Positions 11,401 through 20,900 of a stretch of 64,000 nt of DNA are shown here, piece by piece. Location: assembly GCF_036588685.1 (NCBI RefSeq), contig NW_026963312.1, positions 372,001 to 436,000 of the forward strand. The letters run 5' to 3'. The stretch's first letter is position 1, and each line of letters begins with the position of its first letter. The position numbers were made by a program, and so were the translations under genes. The notes under the pieces were generated by a model. The model was not told where the DNA came from. It ran no database searches and saw only the letters and a program-made list of their open reading frames with translations. This DNA is from Mytilus trossulus. Lineage: Eukaryota > Mollusca > Bivalvia > Mytilida > Mytilidae.

Positions 11401-14400
11401 ATCTCAAGTGTGTTATACTGTTTGAGGGGTATTCTCAAGGTACGTGAGAGTTGTTTCATTGTAAAGATAAATTAATTACCGAAAGACTGGTGTACTTTTA
11501 TTCGTGAAAGGGGCAAGGGAAAGTAATAAAATATTGGTTGAAGCGAACACATTGAAAATTCCCGTTAGCTACCTTGTGTTTTTTTTGGTACTGGTATGGA
11601 TAGTAAACCCCATATTGACAGAAACAAGTGCCTGTGATATCAAGGCACTGCCTGCACCATGTCCATAGCTCTTGGCCGGTTAGACTGAACAAATAATTCA
11701 GCTTTAGGTGGCCTAGTGTTACCTTTCATTGCTATCAGTAGAATGATGTAGTAGGCATGAAGATTGAATTGATTGCAGATTAGCTAAATATTTAAAGATA
11801 CAGTCACAGAATACATGATTTATTAAGTCTAAATGCATTGTCAGATTTAACTCTATTTCTCTGTATGATACTGACAGAAGATAGGTGCAAAAGGAATATT
11901 GAAGGCTTGTTTAAATTGATTTTATTTCTCTATTTTTATAGCACCCTAAGGTTGCAGAAACGGTTGGCCGCAGCCGTTCTCAAATGTGGAAAAAATAAAG
12001 TTTGGTTGGATCCAAATGAAACAAATGAAATAGCAAACGCTAACTCAAGTAAGTTAATTCTAAAAAGATGATTATTAAATGGTAAACAGCTGACTTGAGA
12101 GACAAAGAAATGAAGGTGGCTTTAAGTGAATTATGCTTGTTAAGGCCACTTTTTTTTTATTAGTTGGTTTACGGATCCGCCGACCCTGTTTTTCACGATT
12201 TTGAAATAAAAATAAAAACGATTTTGAAGATTTTTTTTAATTCCGCCGACCTTTTTCTGTTTGAAGAAGTACAAATAAAAATAAAAACATGAATAAAAAA
12301 AGATCGGTCTTTCTTCTTCCAGTCGGAATACCCTCGGAGTGAATTCGGAAATCCTGTGCGGTTCCCTGTTCAGTGAACGTTTCATAATGATCTAATGTGG
12401 TGAAAAGGAACCAGTTGAAAGGCGGTTCCCTGTTCAGTCAACGTTTCATCATGATTTAATGCGGTGAAAAGGAACCAGTTGAAAATGGAGGCAACTTCCA
12501 AGCAAGGACCGAAGCTCATAAACTCGGCAATCAATGTTACACGCAGGACTTCGGGAAAGTTCGGAGAGCCGACAACCTTGCTTCAGAAGTTGAAATGGAG
12601 GACCAGATACGATTTTGATATTGTTGCCTTGGAGATTTTCGGTGTAAATCTTAACGGTTGAACAAATTAAACATCGCAGTCATGAATAATAAAAATGAAA
12701 ATTATTTTTGAGATCATATGGTTTGGAAAGTTTGGTTTAAAAGGTCGAACAACCGCTAATTTGAAACCCTATTTTAGACAGTCAGTGAGGTTGACGGCGG
12801 GTCAACTTTGGTTCAAGTGTTGATCAGAAAGTCTGAAACCCGTCGAAAGGGGTTGTTTTAGTTTCTTGAGGATTGAGCTGCATTTGTCATTACATATATG
12901 AGGTACTAGTCCAAATAATTATGACGTCTGGCAAGGCTTTCTGGCATCCAAGATTTGTTTTAAATAGCCTTGCCAGACGTCACTTATGGGAAGAATCTTT
13001 TAACTTGCTGCCAGGGATGGGTGTCTGATTAATTGGCCTTATTATAAATACCATCCCACCGTACCCATTAAGATTTAATGGAACAGAGATGGGATATGGT
13101 GGACAAGATCCCAACACAAAATCAGAACATGTATTACTGTAATAGAATGCCTGACAATTAAAATCACTTCAACATTTATAAAAAGGGACAATCACAGAAC
13201 ACTTCAAGATATAAGCTTATACTTTATTAATAGCAGTGTAAAATAGCATAAAAAGCCTAAGAAGGACATGTTTTCATGTACCACATATGAAGGTATATGA
13301 CATGCAGAGCGCATATGGTATTTCCTCAATAAGATTGTATTTTGTTATGAGGAATTTTGTCACTCCCTGATCTAAATTTGATAAATAAATACACAGAACA
13401 AAGAGAAATGCAATTGGTAAAGACACTTCCCTTTCATCAGGAACATGGTTTCATCAATCTACATTGACATTGGACTCCTTGTAACACATTAAATTAATTT
13501 AAAACAGCAAGAATCAATACCAAATTATGAAACGATCTGCATACATGTTTAGTACAAAATGCATAATACTATCATATCTATCTATCTATCTTCCGTCAAG
13601 GAGTGGACTCATTTTTGAGTGTATATACTCCAGCAATTATATTACTATTATATAGAGTAATGTCATTGTTTGTTTCTCTTCATTTTTGGTTAAAAAAAAC
13701 CAGTATTAATTCCAATTTTTATTTTTATTTATTTTTCAACCTCCTACCCTACATTTTTTCATTGTTTTTATTTTTATTTTTTTTTCGACCTCCTACCCTT
13801 CCTTTTTTAAGAAGAATCCCGTAAACCAACTAATAAAAAAAAAGTGGCCTAAAGAATATAGGATTGTTAAAAAATGCAAGAAACTCTTTAACTGTCATTC
13901 TCCATTCAATCTGGATTAAACTTGTTAAAAGTCAATGCAAGACAGATATTTTTTAACAAGATGGCTGATTGGTTTGATACTCGCCTTGATTAACTTGTGC
14001 ATACATGTACATGTCGACAAATCAAGTGCTTTAGAAGAAATAGAAACAATCTAAGCTATATAAACATGTGAAGATAAACCTTTAAAGCAGTATTAGTTAA
14101 TATTGAGAATGATGATGAATTATATTTAATGTCTGAACATATGAGAGATTGCAGTGCCTTCATTGCTTTTCTTTGAATCGATCAATATGCCTGAATTCTC
14201 ATAAAATTAACACCTGTCATTTTTTGTGAAACATTCAAGAGACCTGAATCTCACAAAATTATCGTGGATTCTCTGTAGATCAGCAAAAGTTAAACACTTG
14301 CACTCTGAGGAGGTCCAAAAAAGATTTTTGACAAACTTGTTTACTTTGCATATATAATATATATTGAAAGTACACAAAAATAAGTTTTAAATTGATTCAA

Positions 14401-17400
14401 ATGGTCTTTGTTGGTAATACATTGTAACATTCAGCATATGTGTACATTCTAACCCTATCTTAAAACTTGTTGCTAATCAATAAAATGTTGTTGTAGAGGA
14501 TTACCTCTGTCATAAATCATGTCTTTTTGGAATCTGGTGGACTATCAATGTCTTTTAAATAAAGTTGTATCATTTTCGTTTTGGTGAAAAATATTGAACA
14601 TAATTGTACTTTCAATCCTTGTGCAAACATTAAAGAAACATTTTGCCCTCCAGTTGACCATGCAAACCTTTGTAAAGAATAAACATATATATATATATAT
14701 AGAAGTGTAAGCTATGATAGTGATTTACAATTTTGAGAATGATGATGAGTTATATTAAATGTCTGAACATATGAGAAATTGCAGTGCCATCATTGCTCTT
14801 CTATGAATCAATTAATACACCTGAATTCTCACAATTAAAATACAATGTACATGTACCGTTTTCTTGTTAAAGACCCCCAAATTCTTACAAATCACCATGT
14901 TCATGGGAAAAAAAAATACTGCACTTTTGTATCCTGCAATTACCAGGTAACTTTAAACATGTAGTATTATCTACATTTGTTTCAGGACAGAACATCAGAA
15001 AATTGGTAAAAGATGGTTTGATCATCCGTAAACCTGTGGCAGTACACTCCAGAGCTCGTGTAAGGAAAAATGCTCTTGCAAGAAGGAAAGGACGTCACAT
15101 GGGCCATGGTAAAAGGAAGGGTACTGCCAATGCTCGTATGCCTGTCAAAGTTTTATGGATTCGAAGAATGAGAGTCCTGAGAAGATTGTTAAAAAGATAC
15201 AGAGAAGCCAAGAAAATCGACAAGCACTTGTAAGATGATGTTTCATATTAGCACAAATGCTGCTTGTCCTTTCATACACCTAATTATATATAAACATAAG
15301 TGAAAACCAAATTTTTTTTTATAATGGTCATAAGTGCATTTACAAAATGTATAATATAGACAAACTTGATTATTGTATAATATAGATTTTGTAATTACAA
15401 TAATCAAGTTTGTCTATATCTGATTTGACCAAATAGTAAATTGTATCTATGTATCATTTAAAAAGCAGGAACTTATCAAAGTGCTGTTGAAAAGCAAGCA
15501 TTGAACCTTCCATGTTATGTATAGATGTATGCATGGCAATATTTGTTAATGTGGAGAGTTATGATGAGTTTTGTCTCGTTCGTATGAGGAAATGCAGTGG
15601 TAACATTGTTATTTTCTTTGAATCAACCTAGACAGCTGAACTCTATCAATACTGCCAAGAAATTTTAAAAATGGAAGTGAGGACAACCTTAACTAATGCT
15701 AATCAGTTATGTTACCCATCAGCTTTTAACACAACCAAAATTAGTTCCATTACAGAATGATTTTTAACCTGGTCTTTACTGACTAGCCTTGAGTGCATTG
15801 ACATTTTTTTGACATGGTTAAGGTACCAAAAGAAATATAGTAATTAAGAGTTTTATCACTTTTTATCAAACTGTGTCCCAGTAATTCACTATTAAAAGAA
15901 ACACATTAGAAAAAAGTTCGATTATTGGTCTTTAGACTGATAGTTTGAAATTATGGACTTTTGTACAGACAACCTTCACTGCTTTAGATCTGTACTGTAT
16001 ATCAAATGATTTTTGTCAGATTACATTCAGGCTTTGGTAATTTTAATAAGTTTCAAAAGCAGGGGAAAACCCAAGACCAATCAAATTGTAATGCTTTAAT
16101 AGATAACCAATCATTGCTGTGTTTGTCAATAATGTGAGTGATGATGAGTTTTTGTCTCGTTCGTATGAGAAATTGCAGTGGAAACATTGTTATTTCTTTG
16201 AATCAATCAAGACACCTGAACTCTTAAAAATTCGAAACTGCACAAAAGTTTACAGAATGGAAAGGTGAACAACCTTAACAAATGCTAAACAATTATGTTA
16301 CCCAACAGCTTTTAAAACAACTTAAATAAGTTCCATTACAGAATGATTTTTAACCTGGTTTAAACTGACTAGCCTTGAGTGCATTGAACCTGGTTTTTTT
16401 TTACAGTTTTATTAAAGGTACCAAAAGAAAAATAGTAAATCAGAGTTTTATCAATTTTATCGAACTGTTTCCCTGTAATTCATCTAATGGCTAATTAACC
16501 AAAGAAATACATTAGAAAATTGTTCGAATGTTGGTCTTGAGACTAGTACTTCTAGTAAATTGAAAAGATTTTGGTGCAGACAGCCTACACTGCTCTAGAT
16601 CTGTACTGTACATCAAATTGCTATGCTTTAATAGATTAACACTCATTGCCGTGTCTGTCAAAATTGTGAGTAATGATGAGTTTTTGTCTCGTTCGTATGA
16701 GAAAGTGCAATGGAAACATTGTTTCTTTCTTTGAATCAACCTAGACACCTGAACTCCCACAAATTGACTTGAGTACACTTATTGAATATGAATTAGTTTC
16801 TTGTGTAGCTTTATTGGTTTACATGTACCACATCAAAATTTCCAACAAAACTCACTATTTGTAGTTAGGTTATCATGGTTATGAAGTGTTGCGCTTTTTG
16901 TTTGATGATTGTAGTGTTAAATAAGCACTTGTCTGTTGTTAAAGGCCTTTTGCATACCTTTTTAGCTCACTGTTCCAAAGGAGCTTTAGCCATCACTTGT
17001 CGTTGTCATCTGTCAGGTGTAAACTATAAATTTATGTAACTTATTTATATATATTATTGGAGATATTGCAGCCTTTTCAATCTAAATATTAATAAAATAA
17101 AATGACATATTGTGAGTGATGATGAGTTTTTGTCTCGTTCGTATGAGAAAGTGCAGTGGCAACACTTGTTATTTTCTGTGAATCAACCTAGACACCTGAA
17201 CTCTACATTATATTTTCTTTAAATCAATTAAGACCCATGCAAGCCACATTTGACTTTCTATGAAACAATCAAGACACATGAACCTTAAAAAAGGATGAAA
17301 GGTGCTATTATTAGTACAATATAATACAAACTTAATTAATTTGATGCTGTATATACTTTACCCAATTCAAAGACAAAAATGTTCAATTTTATCCACAATG

Positions 17401-17835
17401 ATTTCAGAGAATTTTAGTATGATGTAACATAATTAATGACCTCTTTGCTCATTAGAGTTTCACGCAATTCAAATTCAAATATTTTCTAATAGATTTCAGA
17501 GAAATTTTGATCAATGTCACTTAATGAATTGCCTATATTTATTGCAGTTCTACATGTAATTTTATGAAGTTTTAAAATGTTCTGCTTTATTTTTTAGGTA
17601 CCATGAATTATACATGAAATGTAAAGGTAACGGTTTCAAGAATAAACGTGTCTTGATGGAACATATTCACAAGAGGAAGGCAGAAAAGAACAGAAGCAAA
17701 GTTCTCAGTGACCAAGCAGAGGCTAGAAGAACGAGAGTCAAGGAGGCTCGTAAGCGTCGTGAGGAGCGTATCAAAACAAAGAAGGAAGAACTGCTCAAAT
17801 CTTTCTCTGAAAAGGAAGAACCTGCTAAGAAATAA
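8423..17835 (+). CDS. RPL19: Ribosomal protein L19 (eL19), complete four-exon gene
   Basis: A structural protein of the cytosolic large ribosomal subunit. Coding exons are 8423..8427 (ATG AG), 11942..12048, 14986..15229 and 17598..17835, all with GT/AG boundaries. They join to 594 nt, 197 aa, close to the usual animal length of about 196. Exon 2 carries the [15 protein letters not shown] start and the [13 protein letters not shown] block. Exon 3 carries [20 protein letters not shown] and an Arg/Lys-rich helix. Exon 4 carries HIHKRKAEK and a long basic C-terminal helix ending EEPAKK. A first exon of only five coding bases, just after a 5'-TOP-like start, is usual for ribosomal protein genes. 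AATAAA sequences overlap the stop codon (17831-17836) and recur at 17916-17921. Introns 2 and 3 hold snoRNA-like units; intron 1 holds foldback transposons. The splice frame closes without adjustment. Confidence 0.97.
8985..9971. mobile_element. Foldback DNA transposon with 9-bp target duplication (RPL19 intron 1)
   Basis: The element begins GGCAGTGTC (8985) and ends GACACTGCC (9971). It is flanked by a perfect 9-bp direct duplication CAATTTTAT (8976-8984 and 9972-9980). Long inverted arms of about 300 bp follow, including the shared AAATTGCCGTTCTAGGCTGC block. No transposase is present. A 9-bp duplication suits Mutator-like elements; the GG ends and 8-9-bp duplication also suit Merlin. Confidence 0.85.
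10431..10584. mobile_element. Small hairpin MITE-like element (RPL19 intron 1)
   Basis: An AATGAATGGC start and GCCATTCATT end bound two arms of about 65 nt that pair almost fully, with the central part (TGAACCATAAAACTAATTTT and onward) identical. No coding capacity. The target duplication is unclear. Confidence 0.65.
10921..11636. mobile_element. hAT-like foldback element with 8-bp target duplication (RPL19 intron 1)
   Basis: The ends CACAGGCACTTG and CAAGTGCCTGTG are exact inverses, flanked by a perfect 8-bp duplication ATATCAAG (10913-10920 and 11637-11644). The two arms of about 340 bp are near-identical, so the whole element is one large palindrome with its centre near 11,280. No transposase. 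Eight-bp duplications and CA-starting ends fit the hAT superfamily. A short element at 62411 has the same termini. Confidence 0.87.
12143..12330 (+). repeat. Dispersed AGGCCAC / TTGGTTTACGGAT repeat (copy 2)
   Basis: Shares the AGGCCACTTTTTTTT start and GTTGGTTTACGGATCCGCCG with the copy near 3,140. Short open frames here are an artefact of the A-rich composition. Confidence 0.55.
12357..12485. repeat. Two tandem copies of a 64-65-bp unit
   Basis: The unit starting GCGGTTCCCTGTTCAGT (12357) is repeated at 12422 with few differences, ending GAACCAGTTGAAAA. It lies directly upstream of the small element at 12492. Confidence 0.8.
12492..12592. mobile_element. 101-bp foldback transposon, copy 1, with 9-bp target duplication (RPL19 intron 2)
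   Basis: It starts CAACTTCCAAGCAAGG and ends CCTTGCTTCAGAAGTTG, which pair as near-perfect inverted ends. It is flanked by exact 9-bp duplications AAATGGAGG (12483-12491 and 12593-12601). A second copy lies at 22408. An inner TCGGC/GCCGA pair can extend the stem. The 9-bp duplication suggests Mutator-type mobilisation by another element's transposase. Confidence 0.88.
12922..12982. repeat. Inverted repeat with 17-bp arms, dispersed family
   Basis: Arms TGACGTCTGGCAAGGCT (12922-12938) and its exact complement (12966-12982). The upstream flank (AGTCCAAATAATTATGACG) recurs at about 54877-54895 without the second arm, so this is a dispersed element. Confidence 0.65.
13700..13848 (-). repeat. Dispersed AGGCCAC / TTGGTTTACGG repeat (copy 3, inverted)
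   Basis: It ends GTAAACCAACTAATAAAAAA then AGTGGCCT, the reverse complement of the family start. It contains duplicated CTCCTACCCT-T-rich units. Confidence 0.55.
14105..14200 (+). ncRNA. Box C/D snoRNA-like unit 1 (RPL19 intron 2)
   Basis: The unit runs from a terminal stem GAGAAT (14105-14110) through a double box C (ATGATGATGA, 14109-14118), a D'-like CTGA, a C'-like ATGAGA and a box D CTGA (14191-14194) to the stem partner ATTCTC (14195-14200). The six stem bases pair perfectly. Length 96 nt. It has the architecture of an intron-processed C/D snoRNA, which guides 2'-O-methylation in the nucleolus. I could not assign an rRNA target to the sequence upstream of box D. Confidence 0.75.
14221..14254 (+). 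pseudogene. Partial 3' half of a snoRNA-like unit, box D retained
   Basis: Directly after unit 1, a stretch resembling its 3' half (TGTGAAACATTCAAGAGAC) ends in CTGA (14244-14247) followed by ATCTC. No box C partner is visible upstream, so it is probably a truncated copy. Confidence 0.45.
14735..14830 (+). ncRNA. Box C/D snoRNA-like unit 2 (RPL19 intron 2)
   Basis: This 96-nt unit has the same parts as the unit at 14105: stem GAGAAT/ATTCTC (14735-14740 with 14825-14830), ATGATGATGA, internal CTGA then ATGAGA, and box D CTGA at 14821-14824. It differs mainly in the element just upstream of box D (ATCAATTAATACAC rather than ATCGATCAATATGC), so the two may guide different sites or one may be relaxed. 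It lies 155 nt before the exon 3 acceptor region. Confidence 0.75.
15354..15419. repeat. Perfect 24-bp inverted repeat (hairpin) in RPL19 intron 3
   Basis: The arms at 15354-15377 and 15396-15419 are exact reverse complements, separated by an 18-nt loop. The hairpin could be a very small foldback element or, less likely, a miRNA-like precursor. No target duplication was identified. Confidence 0.7.
15555..15644 (+). ncRNA. Box C/D snoRNA-like unit 3 (RPL19 intron 3)
   Basis: The terminal stem AGAGT (15555-15559) pairs with ACTCT (15640-15644). Box C is ATGATGA (15561-15567) and box D is CTGA (15636-15639). Compared with the intron 2 units the stem bases differ on both sides and still pair. 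The D' position reads CTCG instead of CTGA and sits in a small hairpin CTCGT-TCGT-ATGAG. Box D is preceded by AACCTAGACAG. Confidence 0.72.
15680..16470 (+). repeat. Tandem duplication of snoRNA flank in RPL19 intron 3
   Basis: The sequence following unit 3 (about 15680-15870, including the AGGTACCAAAAGAAA block at 15821) recurs after unit 4 (about 16265-16470, same block at 16416). The offset is 581-595 bp. This shows that the units multiplied by tandem duplication of a block of roughly 0.6 kb. Confidence 0.75.
16136..16223 (+). ncRNA. Box C/D snoRNA-like unit 4 (RPL19 intron 3)
   Basis: Stem GAGT (16136-16139) with ACTC (16220-16223). Box C is within GATGATGA (16140-16147) and box D CTGA at 16216-16219. 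It shares the CTCGT-TCGT-ATGAG hairpin and the GCAGTG core. The sequence before box D is AATCAAGACAC. The unit lies in a duplicated block that also covers the 3' flank. Confidence 0.72.
16668..16756 (+). ncRNA. Box C/D snoRNA-like unit 5 (RPL19 intron 3)
   Basis: Stem GAGT (16668-16671) with ACTC (16753-16756). Box C ATGATGA is at 16673-16679 and box D CTGA at 16749-16752. The element before box D is AACCTAGACAC, the same as unit 6 and one base from unit 3. The internal hairpin is conserved. Confidence 0.72.
17114..17203 (+). ncRNA. Box C/D snoRNA-like unit 6 (RPL19 intron 3)
   Basis: Stem GAGT (17114-17117) with ACTC (17200-17203). Box C is within GATGATGA and box D CTGA is at 17196-17199. 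It ends about 395 nt before the exon 4 acceptor. The element before box D is AACCTAGACAC. Decayed 3' halves follow directly. Confidence 0.72.
17211..17286 (+). pseudogene. Two decayed 3' halves of the snoRNA-like unit
   Basis: The stretches 17211-17239 and 17253-17286 repeat the 3' half of the neighbouring units (a TTTCTTT or TTTCTAT start, then an AAATCAATTAAGAC- or AAACAATCAAGACAC-type element). The box D CTGA is replaced by CATG, and no box C half is present. They look like dead partial duplicates. Confidence 0.55.
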
Positions 17836-17921
17836 AGACAGTGCTCTTAACTTATTTCATCTCTTCATTTTGTCTATATCTTCATAGTCATTTCACCATG
17901 AAAACAAACTACAAAAATAAA

Positions 17922-20900
17922 ACAAAAACACAGTCAAATGAATAAAAAGTTGCTTTAAAAGGGTAAATGGAAATGTAGGTTATGCATCAGTGAGAAAGCA
18001 ATAGAATGACGCTTAAACTGACACTCGAATAAATCAATCTTTAAAAAAATCAGTTAATGCTAGACTTGAAAAATCTGCAAGATGCACTGTGTCAATAAGA
18101 CCGCAAGAAATTGTTGACAAAAGACCAGAAAAAATCACCACAGGAGTTTAACACTGAACAAGAGCCTATACAGTACATCAGGTGGTTTATTTCAACTCTC
18201 GGTTGTGCTTTATGATGGTGATAATACATGTAGATCACTCTGAAATATTGTGTATTTAAGATGTTTTGCCTTGTAAAAAAATATTCCCTTGTCAACCTTC
18301 TCCAGGAAGACAATCATCTAGATCACTTAAATATTCTTCTGTATATTAAGCAAATAATGCATTATAAATAAATAATTCCCTTGTCAACCTTAACAAGCAA
18401 GCAATGTTAAAAGTTGGAAATCCAAAATAATCTATGAAACAATTGTTTGATGAATTCCAGTAGCAAATATTTCATGCTCATTCAGAACTACAACAAATAT
18501 TAGATGGTAGGTTTGACAAACAGGGAGGGATTGAAATGCAAGCAGGATAAGATATAGTTTGTCAGATACAATGTATATGGCAGAAAAACAAAAAATGTTC
18601 CCTACTCAAACTGAACACGGTTGTGAATCATTAGCAGTATCAGACTGAATACTGGATCATTAAATACGTGTAGATTTGAAGATTTAAAACCAAAATAACT
18701 ATTCTTATCTGAGTTAAAAAAAATTAAGAACTTTATAACATTTATCAACCGAATATGAAATTACGAGGCATCTAAAATGTTTTTTGTGTGATTGGAGGCT
18801 GCATGGTAGCATTTGTTAACTTTCATCTTTGGGTTCTTTATATGCAGCTTTTGTTGCAGAAAGCTCTACATGGGGATAGTGATCCGGTGGTGGCAGTGTT
18901 GGCTAACTTTTTAGAAGGTAGAAGACCTGGATGCTTCATACTTTGTCTATATATGACTCATGTTACGAAGTTTCTGTCTGTTACATGTCCAATGTATTTT
19001 CATGGTTCAGTGGTAAGTTTTTGTCTGTTTTTCATATACTGAATGCAGTAGGTCTATATTTGGTGTATGGAAAGAATGTAAGGTGTACATCTCTAGCTGG
19101 TAGGTGTCGTCTTACCAGACTCGATTGCTTGACCTTATTTTCATGGTTCAGTGGTCAAAATTAAATATTTGAGTTTTGTTCTTGTAGTATCATACTATAT
19201 TTGGTGTATGGAAATATTTTATGATCTATATGTCGGTCACTCTGATTTAATTTGACCTTGACATCAATATTCATACCATAAAGTAGAAGGTTTGGATTTA
19301 ATTTAAGGGTTATTGGGCAAACAGTCTAGGAATTAAACACCAAAAACAAGCATTTTGATACGAACGCGGAACAATAACTAATCGATCTTTCTGACATTGT
19401 ACCACAAGGTTCAATATAACGAAGGAAAGGCTTTAATTAGGTTCGAGGTAAACATCCCTGAATATTTAGAAAAAAGGGCCCATAAGAAGCATTTTTCTAG
19501 TTTACAGGCAATTACTTGTGTTTATCTCTGAAATTATACTTCAAAGGAAAGGATGGAATTGAGTCTTGCTCCAAGGTTGAGGGGGGGGGGGGGGGTCAAC
19601 AAGTGAGGGCCCAAATAAGCACTTTTGTAGTTCAGTCAATAACTTGTGTTCAAGTATAAAAATCTTCCTCAAATTATACTACAAAGGGATAGTCTTGGGG
19701 GGGTTATGGCGCAAATCATTTAGCAATTAGGGGGAACACGAGGGTTTTTCTGTTAAAAGGACAATTTAAATGCTATAAAAGCAGTGTAAGGAAGGAATTG
19801 CAGTTAAAATTTATAGACTGATATATATGTTAAAATTACTTGATTACCTCCCGTACACTGCTTGTTATCAAAAGTTTCAAGAAGAAATCTCAGATTGTGC
19901 AATAGATTTGTAAGATCTTTGACCACATTTATTTTGTGACAAAAACTTGTATTATGTCATTTTTTTTTATCACAAACCCAAATTCAGACAGTATCAAGCT
20001 TGAATATAGTGCCCAACTGATCAGGGTTCAACCACTAAGGTCGTATAAAGATGTGCCGTGCGGATCACTTGGTTGTTTGTATCATTTGATGCGTATCAGA
20101 TTGCAAGACATGACGATAACGATTCAATGGTGTAAACAGTTTGTAGATTTCCTGGATGCTTCATTTATTGTATGCAAACGACTTACGTTGAGCAGTATCT
20201 CTCTTGTGACCATTGTCATTGATTTTTATTAAGGTTTACCTTTGTCTGTAAGTTGCAAAATTGCATTAACTTTAGTTTGCTTCGACCAAATGTTTATAAT
20301 GAAACTTGTACACAATGCTTTATACCACAATCCACCGGTCAATTTCGAATATTGGTGAGCCGTCATTTTTACAGTTCTTCAGTAATGTCTCTTTATAACA
20401 TTTATGCTTGTAGCAACGGTCACCTATATTTGGTGTATTTTTGTTGTATTGCAGGGTTGACTTCGATGTCATTTTTATTTTCCATTGGTCAATGTTCTAT
20501 TTTCTGAATGACGGTTATTTCTTGAATACATGCACACACAATATCTAATAATTTCCCAATCTAATTAAAATTAAATCCTTTAATTGCTCCTGTTCTGATA
20601 TGTCGCGATTTTATTTTACTAGATTGATAATTTCTCTATATGGCATAATTAATAAGGTAGGCGAGACTTGGCCCTAACAGGGGGGGATGTGTTACTACCT
20701 ATATTTTTAGTGGTATGAGTGTGCCGCAAAACGGTTACTTTTTCATGTCCTGCTGGTTAGAACAGGGTCCCTTTTTCGTGTTCTGCTGGTTAAAACAGGG
20801 TCCCTTTTTCATGTTCTGCTGGTTAGATCAAGGTCGCTTTTTTATGCCCTGCTGGTGAGAACAGGATCGCTTTTTTCATGCGCTGCTGGAGAGAAGTGGA

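Noticed and set aside
10867-11692. Two mirror-image small proteins ending ITFPCPFHE
   Set aside because: They are the two arms of the palindromic hAT-like element at 10921-11636, read on opposite strands.
12464-12661. 65-codon open frame ([13 protein letters not shown] start) resembling another at 22256-22549
   Set aside because: The similarity is confined to the 101-bp foldback transposon shared by both places; there is no independent sign of coding.
14105-17203. Assignment of the snoRNA guides to 18S 5' end or 5.8S rRNA
   Set aside because: By eye only about seven contiguous pairs can be made with the 18S GGTTGAT or the 5.8S ATTGATC stretches, and not in all units. This is too weak to name a target.
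18788-20507. Several plus-strand open frames of 70-98 codons between RPL19 and the SDR gene
   Set aside because: No family motif, no splice-compatible partners and overlapping repeat sequence; consistent with chance in AT-rich DNA.
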